From positions 1-37,592 of the forward strand of contig CAYYNP010000061.1 in assembly GCA_964472545.1 (NCBI GenBank): DNA of 37,592 bases, given 5' to 3'. The DNA is from CAYYNP01 sp964472545 (lineage in GTDB: Bacteria > Planctomycetota > Planctomycetia > Pirellulales > Thermoguttaceae). Under the pieces are notes generated by a model. The model saw nothing but the letters and a program-made list of their open reading frames with translations. It made no database searches and was not told the origin of the DNA. Positions 15,218 to 23,700 of this stretch are shown piece after piece. Position numbers and translations under genes: made by a program. The number at the start of each line of letters is the position of its first letter. Position 1 is the stretch's first letter.

Positions 15218-15953
15218 AAAGGGGACAGGCCCCTTTTGCCGAAACGGCCCGAAGGGTGCTTCGCACAAAAGGGGCCTGTCCCCTTTTTGCAGCCTGCTGG
15301 TCCTTCTGCTGTCGACGTGGGCCTTGCCGGCCGCGGCCGACTACTCGCTGCAACAAGGCAAGACGACGCCGGTCACGCTGCGGATCGAAAACCACAATCG
15401 GGTGCCCAGCAGCACGATGCGTTTGAAGGCGGTCCATCACAACGACTGGCAACGGCTGCAATTGGGGCCGGGCATCACGGTCGTCTCCAGCGACGACAAG
15501 CAGACGCTCTGGGAGATTTCTCCGATCGAGGCCAACGGGACGTTGGAATTGACGCTTCAGGCTACGCTGGCCGACCACGCCCCGCTGGGCAACCCGGGCC
15601 ACGTGTTCGTCACGCTCTGGAAGGCCGATGAGAACCCGGGGTCGCAAGCTGCCACCACGCCGGACACCGAACAACTTCCCACGGCGGCCTGGCGGGCCTG
15701 GGAAACGGACTTCACCATCCGCCCGGCCACGCCCGAGACCGCCCGAAAGCCGACCGACCTGGAGTGGCACCTGGTCGACGCACGGCGGGGAAGCACCAAG
15801 AACGAGCTTCACCTGAAGATCACCAACACCAGCGAAAACGAGCCGCTGACGAACGTGCGCGTGTACGGCTTCTCAATGCGCGGATTGACCAAAGTCGGCC
15901 GCACGGTGGCCGATGAGAGCGCGCAAGTGAGCGGCGTAAAGGGCTCAACGTGA
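15186..15953 (+). CDS. Gene C, fragment 1: signal peptide and N-terminal beta domain
   Basis: These are 255 readable residues of a secreted protein. The start at 15186 follows GAGGG at 15176-15180. An unusually long basic N-terminus (residues about 10-35) is encoded entirely by an inverted repeat. It is followed by the hydrophobic core SLLVLLLSTWALPAAA with cleavage likely near residue 51. After this the protein is beta-rich, with TPVTLRIENHNRVPSSTMRL and NELHLKITNTSENEPLTNVR resembling two Ig-like or CARDB-like strands sets. The frame ends at TGA 15951-15953 although the homologous protein clearly continues in the +1 frame after 15939. Between 15940 and 15950 one extra base restores the reading. 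Known function: none. It is the 5' part of a gene that would be about 1840 codons long up to 20710. Confidence 0.7.
   Translation: MEMTLIRSGRKKGTGPFCRNGPKGASHKRGLSPFCSLLVLLLSTWALPAAADYSLQQGKTTPVTLRIENHNRVPSSTMRLKAVHHNDWQRLQLGPGITVVSSDDKQTLWEISPIEANGTLELTLQATLADHAPLGNPGHVFVTLWKADENPGSQAATTPDTEQLPTAAWRAWETDFTIRPATPETARKPTDLEWHLVDARRGSTKNELHLKITNTSENEPLTNVRVYGFSMRGLTKVGRTVADESAQVSGVKGST
15216..15288. repeat. Perfect 22-bp inverted repeat spanning the gene B stop and gene C signal peptide
   Basis: The left arm 15216-15237 begins AAAAAGGGGACAGGCCCC. The right arm 15267-15288 is its exact reverse complement, with a 29-base spacer. The left arm supplies part of the TAA stop of gene B. Both arms are translated in frame in gene C as GRKKGTGPFC ... 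SHKRGLSPFC. Repeats of this AAAAGGGGACAGGC type are scattered in many planctomycete genomes and are probably small non-autonomous mobile elements. Confidence 0.9.
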
Positions 15954-17820
15954 TCAAGGCGGGGCTTCGGGGCCGTTTACGATGCCGTTTTCGGTCAACC
16001 CGAGGGCACGCCAGGGCGATACCGACACGATCCAGCTCTCCGTACAGACGTCGACCCTCGGTGCCACGCCCAACCCCTGGGACCTGGTGCTGTTGGTGAG
16101 CGTGGCCGGCGCCGGCAACGGCCTGCCGGGCAATTTCGAGACCCACCTCTACTACAACCTACCGCCGGCCGACAACCGTCCGGCCACGCTCGACGAGACC
16201 ACCTGGTTGCCGGTTCCCCAGGGCACGAAGATCAGCGTCAGCCAGATCTACTCGTTGCCCAGCCCCGGCGGCGTGCGAAAGACGGTCGAGCAGTACGTCG
16301 GCTACGGGAACGTGATCGACGAGAAGGGCTACTTCCGCTGCCGGATCACACCGGAGAACCAGCCGATCATTTGGCTTCGCGTCGTGGCAGATACTATCGC
16401 CAACGCGATCGACGTGAGTTACGTCGATAAGGAACAGACGATCATCGACAAGCTGCACGTCGGACCGTCGCGGGCGACCGTTACGCCTCACGGCCGGCGG
16501 GTGTTTCGCAGTATCTCGCACACGTTCCGCGTGGCCCGCGAAAAGGACGCCAGCGTGATCCGCCGCGGCAAGGACGCCGACGGCAGCGAGCAGATCGACT
16601 ACGTTCACTTCTACCGCCCGATCCCCGGCCAGCAACACCAATTCGTGGCCGCCGGGCAGACCGGGGTCGAGAAGATCCTGATCCCGTACTTCGGCTACGA
16701 GACGGCCCTCGATCCGCAGCGGCGCAGCGGTATCTCGATCGACTGGGAAGGTGAACTCTCCTCCGGCGGATACATCAACTTCCTCTCGGTGCCGCCGTCG
16801 AGTTTCGAGATGGGCGTGGGGGCCTTGGGAATCGGCGTGGGGATGAACCCCACGCGAGTCTATGACGAGTTGTATGCCCATAGCGTCACGCAGTCGCCCG
16901 ACTTTCCCGGCATCACGTACCACAACCACAACGAACTGTTGCACGTGCTGGGGAGCCTGGTGCGGACGCAGGAATACGTGACCAGGCTCGCGTTCTTCGA
17001 TCCTCAGAGCACGACCATGCGGGCTGCCCCGGACGATACGGATGCCGACGCAGACGCCGATTCCCGTCGGCCGAAGCTGCCGGGGGTGATCGCCTACTGG
17101 CGCCCGAAGCTCCGGCTGTCCGAAGGCGAGACCGGCTACGTACCGTTCGACGGCGGTGTCTATCGGCTGGTGATCCAGGCGGCGGAAGAAGACCCGGACG
17201 AACGCGACGTGGGGTTGATCTTGCGCGGCTATGGGGCGGCCGTGCGGCATCAGTTCTTTCGGCGATCGCAGCAGCAGACCACACCAGGGGACGCCCAGAG
17301 ACGCCAAGACAACGCGCCGCCGCGTGGTGCGAAGTACCAATACGGCCGGCGGACATCGCTCGAGCAGGCGTGGCAACAGGGCTTCGATATCTTCTTCGCG
17401 GCCGCCGTGTTGGGCAGCCCCAAGGTGCAGAACCGGTTCGCCGTGGAGGAGAAGGCCCGGGGGGACCGGTCGGTCAATCTGCAAGAGGTGCTCCAGCAGG
17501 CACGTCTGGCCACCGGCAGCAAGATCACCCAAGCGGAGTACCGGCGGCTGCGGGGTGCCGACAATCCGATCGCCGTGGCGGCCGGTTTGTGGCGGGCGTC
17601 GCAGGAGCTGTCCGCCGAGCGGATCGTCTCGGCGCTGCTCTGGCAGCAGGGCGGCAGCCTGGAGCGCTTCCTCCGGCTGGTCCGCGACAACCGCCCGGAC
17701 TTGCTCAAGGACATGGCCGCGTTGGGGCTCTGCCCGTTGGGCGAGCGTTGGCCTTCGTCTGCGTCGACGATCGATCGCCTCGACCCCCACGCAGTGAAGG
17801 TTGTCTGGCACGGCACCGCT
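15940..17820 (+). CDS. Gene C, fragment 2: central region (frameshifted)
   Basis: The coding frame is open from 15940, the first Met is at 15982 without a ribosome-binding site, and convincing protein sequence runs to about 17820, about 620 residues. The first part is beta-rich (ATPNPWDLVLLVSVAGAG, then ETHLYYNLPPADNRPATLDE). It is followed by a mixed domain with LPSPGGVRKTVEQYVGYGNV and DYVHFYRPIPGQQHQFVAAG, then a helical part (LEQAWQQGFDIFFAAAVLGS, AEYRRLRGADNPIAVAAGLW). No family was recognised. After about 17820 the open frame runs on to 18666, but its sequence becomes arginine-rich shadow while the true continuation is in the +1 frame. The second shift lies between 17798, just after a TGA in the new frame, and about 17840. 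It is one piece of the broken gene C, not an independent gene. Confidence 0.6.
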
Positions 17821-19102
17821 ACGCCCTGCCACCGGCCACCCAGCAGCCGAGGAGTTCCTCGAACCAGTGCCGCTGACGCTTGCCTGGCGCGACACGGAGG
17901 ACCCCGGCGACGCCACACCCGGCATTTGCCGCTTCGACGCCGACGCGTGGGAACTTCTCGGGCGGCAACGGAGCGGCCCGCGGCAAGTGACCGCCACGAT
18001 CGACCGGGCCGGCGCGTACGCGTTGATGGTCGATCGGATGCCGCCGCGTCTGGGCGACGTATCAGATGCCCCGAACCCGTTTCCCTCGGCACTGGAAGAC
18101 GCAAGCTGGAAGCTCCGCCTGATGCTCTCCGAGCCGGCCGATGTGTCCGCGGCGATCGAAGGCCCCGACCGCAATCCGGTGCGGACGTTGCTGCAAGACG
18201 CACCCCAACCGGGCGGCCCGCTCGAGATCGCCCGGGACGGCAAAGACGACCGCGGGCAGCTCGCCGCCGATGGGACGTACGCGTATCGTGTCGTTGCCCG
18301 AGACGAGTCGAAGCTGGAATCACAACCGCTCACGGGCCCGGTGAGTGTCTTCAACGGCGACATCGGATCGGCTCGGGGAGCGGTCGAATTGGCAGATGCC
18401 GCGCAGCCGGCCCGCGTGGAGGTCGCCGACACGACCCTCTCGACCGACTGCGACGTCGACGGTACGTACTGGATCCTGGGGCTGACACCCGGCAGCCACA
18501 AGCTGCGATTCTCCGCGTCCGGGCATTTCGACGAGCAGCGAGACGTGGAGCTTCCGACGGAACGTGCGGAGATCGACGTGCCGCCGGTCGCGCTGAGCGA
18601 CGTGGCGTTGACCGATGTCCGCACGAGCTGCGAGATCTTCACCCCCAACGACGACGGCGTCGATGATTACGCGGCCCTCAGCTTCACGATGCAGCGGGCG
18701 TGTCCGATCGACGCGATCGTCTACTCGGCCGACGACCGCCCAATCGCCGTGCTGCACAAGGCACAGACGCTGCCGGTCGGCGAAAACGTCGTACTCTGGC
18801 ACGGCGTCGACGACGACCATCGCCCGCAGCCGAGCGGTTGGTATACGGTGCGCCTGGTGGCCTACAATCGCGGCGAGGCGATTCCCCAGCAGGAAGTCAA
18901 GGTGCTGTTGGACCGGGGCCTGGTACAAAACGCCCATGCGTTTCCCGGCACGTTCTCTCCCGACGGCGACGGCTTTGCCGACGTGGTCGAGATCGGCTAC
19001 AACCTGCAACACGAGGCGGCGGTTTCCGTCCGCATCTTGCAGGACGACAGGACTCCGGTACGCGAAATCGCCGATGGGTGGCTGGGGCAAAGCGGTGGGT
19101 GA
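17801..19102 (+). CDS. Gene C, fragment 3: FlgD-Ig-like and PEGA-like modules, ends in a repeat-borne stop
   Basis: These are about 433 residues in the frame shared with the fragment after it. Three FlgD-Ig-like modules are visible. The first (LMLSEPADVSAAIEGPDRNP to GTYAYRVVARDES) and the second (EIFTPNDDGVDDYAALSFTM to PSGWYTVRLVAYNRGE) show the N-D-D-G/P-D-G-D-G opening and the W-x-G-x-D ... G-x-Y closing typical of the fold. The third starts FPGTFSPDGDGFADVVEIGY and is interrupted at VREIAD. A PEGA-like segment (LTPGSHKLRFSASGHFDEQR) lies between. The frame is closed by TGA at 19100-19102, inside palindromic repeat copy 2 inserted within the third module. Reading continues in the same frame directly after the repeat. 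Confidence 0.65.
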   Translation: MSGTAPLRPATGHPAAEEFLEPVPLTLAWRDTEDPGDATPGICRFDADAWELLGRQRSGPRQVTATIDRAGAYALMVDRMPPRLGDVSDAPNPFPSALEDASWKLRLMLSEPADVSAAIEGPDRNPVRTLLQDAPQPGGPLEIARDGKDDRGQLAADGTYAYRVVARDESKLESQPLTGPVSVFNGDIGSARGAVELADAAQPARVEVADTTLSTDCDVDGTYWILGLTPGSHKLRFSASGHFDEQRDVELPTERAEIDVPPVALSDVALTDVRTSCEIFTPNDDGVDDYAALSFTMQRACPIDAIVYSADDRPIAVLHKAQTLPVGENVVLWHGVDDDHRPQPSGWYTVRLVAYNRGEAIPQQEVKVLLDRGLVQNAHAFPGTFSPDGDGFADVVEIGYNLQHEAAVSVRILQDDRTPVREIADGWLGQSGG

Positions 19103-19182
19103 CAAAGCGCAGCGGTGCCCCAGAAGGCAGAAGCCTCGATCAACGCCCCTGGGGCTCCGCTGCGCTCAGCCACCAGCCACCC
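19076..19182. repeat. Palindromic repeat copy 2, interrupting gene C
   Basis: The element starts GGGTGGCTGGGGCAAAGC at 19076 and ends with GCCACCAGCCACCC at 19182. The arms pair as GGGTGGCTG ... AGCGCAGCGGTGCCCCAG against their complement on the right (CTGGGGCTCCGCTGCGCT then CAGCCACCAGCCACCC), with about 15 extra bases in the left arm. It belongs to the same family as copies at 15065 and 37538. It carries TGA at 19100-19102, which is the only stop between the two halves of the third FlgD-Ig-like module. Confidence 0.85.
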
Positions 19183-20710
19183 GACATCAAGTGAAGCTGT
19201 CGACCGCGCCCGGCAGCCGGCCGGTTGGACGACCGTCACTTGGGACGGCACGGGCGTCGGCGGCCGCCTGGCGAGAGACGGACGTTATCGGTTCGAGATC
19301 CGCTCTTACTACCCGTCCGGACACGAGTCGATTCCCGTCGAAGGTCAGTTGACGATCGACAGCGTGCCGCCGGAGATCGGGCACGTGCGTCCGATCAACG
19401 GGTCGACCGTGCGGACCGGCATGCCGACGATCACGGCCCGGCTCGCCAGCGACCCGGCCGACGTCGACGACGACAAGCTGCTGCTGAAGATCGATGAAAT
19501 CACCGTGGCGGCCGATCGATACGATCCGCGCACCGGCGAGTTTTCCTTCACGCCGAAGACCTCGCTGGGCGAAGGCGTACACATCGCCATCGCCTACGCC
19601 CAAGACTGGGCCGGGAACTACGCCCCGCCGCAGGCCGTGTCGTTTCGGCTCGACTTGGGCGGCGTTGCCTCGACCGGAGCCGGATCGCCGGCGCCGGACC
19701 GTACGAAGCCTAAAATCCTGAAGCTCCAGCCCGACAACGTCGACGTATTCGCGGCCACGCCGGTGATCTCCGCCCGGGTCCGCGACGGGCAAAGCGGCAT
19801 CGATCCGCAGAATATCGAGTTGCGGATCGACGGCGTGCGGGTGTCGAACTCGGTGCGCTACTATCTGCCCGGCACGTCCGGCGAGCCTTGGGACTGGTAC
19901 AGCTACGAGAAATCGATCGTGCTCTACGATCCGCTACAGGGCGAGTTGCGTTACGTGCCGCTGAAGCCGCTTAAGGAGGGGCTCCACGAAGTTGCGCTTC
20001 AGGTAATGGACAAGGCGGGCAACAAATCCGCGCTCCGTCGGGCCGTCTTCAACGTCGTCGTCGACAACGACCCGCCCACGATCCAAGGCCTGCGGCCGGC
20101 CCGCGCCGCGACCATCGCGCGGCCGCCGGATTTCGTTTCAGCGAAGGTTGTCGACGCCGGGTCCAGGCTGGCCGAGAAGACGTTGCGATTGACGGTCGAC
20201 GGCCGCGAGGTCACCGTGGATCCTGCCGCGATCCGGCCGGATCCGGAGACGGGCGAGGTTTCGATACCCCTGGGCCGCCGGCTCTCGCGCGACGCCCAGC
20301 ACGCCGTGCAGCTTACGGTTCGCGACCGGGCCGGCAACCTGTCGGTGCCCGCCACCAGCGTGTTCAGCATCGTCCGCGACGACCGGCCGCCGAGGATCGA
20401 CGTGATCGCCCCGGCCGGAAACTCCAACGCCGCCACCGGAAACAGCGGCACGGTGCTTTACGTGGCAGCCGTGTACGACCTGGGACGCAGCGGCCTGGAC
20501 CCGTCGAGCCTCGTGCTGAAGCTCGACGGCGTTCCGATCGGCCGCTTCGACCCGGCCAACGGCCGGACCGCAGGCTACTTGTTCGAGAACGGCCTGTTGA
20601 CGCACCGTTTCAGCAACCTTCCGCCGGGGCAACACGTCGTCTCGCTTTCGGTGACGGACCGAGCGGGCAACGCCGCCGAAGAGTCGATCTGCGAGTTGGA
20701 CGTCGAGTAG
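19103..20710 (+). CDS. Gene C, fragment 4: end of FlgD-Ig module and four Ig-like modules
   Basis: After about 27 residues derived from the repeat, the protein resumes at VDRARQPAGWTTVTWDGTGV, the missing second half of a FlgD-Ig-like module (W-D-G, then G-R-Y). Four Ig-like modules of about 100 residues follow. They share the pattern D-x-x-P-P-x-I, then L-x-x-D, and end in D-x-A/R-A-G-N, for example DKAGNKSALRRAVFNVVVDN, RDRAGNLSVPATSVFSIVRD and TDRAGNAAEESICELDVE. This is the usual fold of bacterial surface stalks. The gene ends with TAG at 20708-20710, 16 bases before gene D. A GTG at 19115 could serve as a start but lacks a ribosome-binding site and lies inside the repeat, so independent translation is unlikely. 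Confidence 0.65.
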   Translation, partial: QSAAVPQKAEASINAPGAPLRSATSHPTSSEAVDRARQPAGWTTVTWDGTGVGGRLARDGRYRFEIRSYYPSGHESIPVEGQLTIDSVPPEIGHVRPINGSTVRTGMPTITARLASDPADVDDDKLLLKIDEITVAADRYDPRTGEFSFTPKTSLGEGVHIAIAYAQDWAGNYAPPQAVSFRLDLGGVASTGAGSPAPDRTKPKILKLQPDNVDVFAATPVISARVRDGQSGIDPQNIELRIDGVRVSNSVRYYLPGTSGEPWDWYSYEKSIVLYDPLQGELRYVPLKPLKEGLHEVALQVMDKAGNKSALRRAVFNVVVDNDPPTIQGLRPARAATIARPPDFVSAKVVDAGSRLAEKTLRLTVDGREVTVDPAAIRPDPETGEVSIPLGRRLSRDAQHAVQLTVRDRAGNLSVPATSVFSIVRDDRPPRIDVIAPAGNSNAATGNSGTVLYVAAVYDLGRSGLDPSSLVLKLDGVPIGRFDPANGRTAGYLFENGLLTHRFSNLPPGQHVVSLSVTDRAGNAAEESICELDVE

Positions 20711-20726
20711 TCCTCGGGAGAAGACC

Positions 20727-23700
20727 ATGGTAGACAAACGCCGAATCCCGTGCCTGGTGTGGCTGCTGTTGGCGGCGGCTACTGCACGCGGCGCCGCGGC
20801 GGCAGAGCCGGACGACCTGGCCGAGCGGCTCGAGCGTGCTACGGCGGTGACCTCCGGCAAGGCGGTGGAGATTGTGCTGGCCGCTGCCGGCGAGGCCGCG
20901 TATCTCTCGATCGACGTACCGGCCCCGGGCAAGGGCTACCTCGACGTCACCGTCACCGACGTGCCCGACGAAATCGCCCCATGGCTTCGCATACTCGACG
21001 CCGACGGCAAGGAACTTGCCGGCGTCCGCCGCGACGCGGGCACACCCCTCTTTAGCCGTACGGAACTCGCTTCGCCGGGCAAGCACTTCATCGCCCTCGC
21101 TTCCCAGACGCCCGAGCAAGTCTCACCGCAGCCGATGTCTGTGCGGGTCGAATTCAAAGCGCTCGGCGGCGACGCGGAGCCGAACAACGACTTCGACCAC
21201 GCCACGGCGATCGACCTCGGCAAGCCGATCGCCGGCAGCCTGTTTCCCTCCGGCGAGCGCGATTACTTCAAACTGGCGATACCCGAGCCCGGCGGCGGAG
21301 AACTCGCGATCGCGGTGGCGCCGGACGACCCCAGCGACGTCCACTACGGCGTCTATCTTTACGGCGCCCAGCGGCAATGGCTCGACGAGCGGACGGTTAC
21401 CGGCGGCGAGCCGTGCTTGCTGCGACTCAGCGCGATCGCCGCCGGCGACGCGTACGTTTTGGTGCAGAGCGGGCGCACGGGCGCCCGGCTGCCGTACACG
21501 CTGCGCGTCGACTATCGCCCGGCTGAAGAGAGCGAACCCAACGGCGACACGCAATCGGCCACGGCGCTGCAGCTCGGCGTGCCGGCCGGCGGGCAGATCT
21601 TCCCCCAAGCAGATCACGACTTCTTCAAACTCGAAATCCCGGCCCCCGGCCGAGGGCGTGTGAAGGTCGTCGTGCAAAACGTGGCCGACGGCGTTTGCCC
21701 CGGCGTAGATCTATACGACGCAGCGGGGACGTTGATCGAGGCGTCCAACCGTGGGCCCGGGTCGAAACTCTGTTATCTGCGACACTTGCAGGAAGCCGGG
21801 ACGTATTACATCAAGCTGCACGACGGCGACTTTCGCCTCGACGGCAGACGGCTGTCGGCCAACGACGACTTCTCTCGCCGGCCCTATACGATCACGGCCA
21901 CCTTCACCGCGGCGGCCGACGCCCACGAACCGAACGACGACTTCGATAAGGCTCAGACGATCGAACCCGGCACGCCGATTCGCGCGACGATCTTCGGCAT
22001 TGGCTATAAGGACTACTATCGATTGCACCTCCCGCCGCAGACTCGCGGTACCCTGCGGGCGCGGGCGAGCGGCTTGGGCGACGGGGTCTCGCCGTCGCTT
22101 CATTTGTACAACGGGTCGAAGGTGGTGCTGGTCGAATCGTCCGAGTTGCGGCGAGCGGGATCGGCCGCGGCGGCGTATCGTCTACCCGGCGGTGGCGACT
22201 TCTTCCTCTTGGTCCGCGACGGCGGCTTTCGTGAATCGAACTACCGCAACTATCCGGACGACGCCGCGTCGATCGAGCCGTACACGCTGGTGGTCACGCT
22301 CGATGAAGTCAACCACGGCGCCGAGCCCAACGACACCATCGAATCGGCCGGGACACTCACGCTGGATCGACCATCTGTCGGGGCCATGTTTCCCGGCAAC
22401 GACGTCGATACGTATCGACTGAAGATCGACGACGCCCAAACCGGGCCGGTGCGCATCCGGGTGGGCGATTTCCACGACTACATGCGGCCACACGTCACGC
22501 TGCTGGGGCCCAACCAAGAGCATCTGGCTGCCATCGACCGCCGCGTGCCGCGGGTGGTTCTCGACGCGGATCTGGCACAGCCGGGCACCTATACCATCCG
22601 CGTGCAGACTTCGCTGTTGCGGACCGACCGGCGCATCGAAACGGCCGATCAGTTCGACACGGCGCCGTATACGATCCGTGTCTGCCGACGCCCGGAGCCG
22701 CCGCCAGAGGCAAGTGAGCAGGAGCCGAACGACCATCTGGCCACCGCCGGCCGGCTTACGCCCGGAGCGCGCATTGCCGGCAAGCTCGACCGCGGCGACG
22801 ATGCCGACTGGTATCAGGTGCCGATCGACGCGCCGTCGTTGGTGAGTTTCTCGCTGTTCGACGTGCCGACGGCGATCGATCCGAAGCTTCGCGTCTACCA
22901 CATGCCGGGTTCGCCGCAAGGACCGCCGAAGAAAGTGCTCTATCTCCACGGCCCCGACGGCAACTTCAACCTGGACCGCAACTTCCCCGACCTCGACTTC
23001 ACGCGGATCGAACAGGCCGCCGAGGAGGCCAAGGCGGCGCTGGCCAATCTCGACGCGATGCAGGCGTTCGACGGGATCGTCGTCGGCGTGCTGGGAGATC
23101 CCGCCGGGCTCGACCTGCTCAATCCGCGCGTGCAGAAGAACATCGTGGATTACGTCGAGGCCGGCGGGCGATTCGTCTTCGTGACGCCAAGCGTGCCGAC
23201 GACGCTCTTCGGCGTTCAGTTCATCCGCGAGCGGGCCGGCTCTGCCGGATGGGACGAGGGCTTGGCAGTCGATCACGGCGCGAAGCACCCTCTGCTGGAC
23301 GGGCTGGCGAAAAGGAGAATCGCCGGCTGGGACGGCCGCGAGTCGATCGGCCATTTCGCAGGCTTCCGCGAGGCCGGCTTCGAGATGCTCTTCGCCCATG
23401 CGTCCGATCCGCAGCAGCACGCCGTCACCGTAGCCAAGGCGATCGGCCGTGGCTACCTGATCTTCGACGCCCAACTGCTGGGCCACGCCGACAATTGGCC
23501 CGAGGCCGATTGGAAGCTGCGGGCCTATCTCGGCACGCCGCAGTTGACGCAGCTCGGCCTCATTGATCGGACCGAAAATCCGGTCGGCCGCGACCGGGGC
23601 GGCTGGCCGGAGCACGTGCGCTATTGGGTCGACGGGCCGGGGACGTGCCTGGTGGGCGTCTTCGATCCCGACCGGAACCGCTCCAGCGAGCAACCCTATA

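Noticed and set aside
15935..15955. Programmed ribosomal frameshift in gene C
   Set aside because: The needed change is +1 and no convincing shift site with a stimulatory element was seen. A second identical-phase shift and a stop further on make mutation or sequencing error simpler.
16159..18648. 829-codon minus-strand open frame across gene C
   Set aside because: It has no domain-like sequence, is rich in Arg/Pro/Ala, and lies opposite recognisable FlgD-Ig and beta-rich coding sequence. It also crosses the frameshift point of gene C, as a shadow would.
17821..18666. Continuation of the gene C fragment 2 frame after 17820
   Set aside because: After the shift point the sequence turns into Arg-rich, non-domain text while clear FlgD-Ig-like modules appear in the +1 frame. 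The open frame is a GC artefact.
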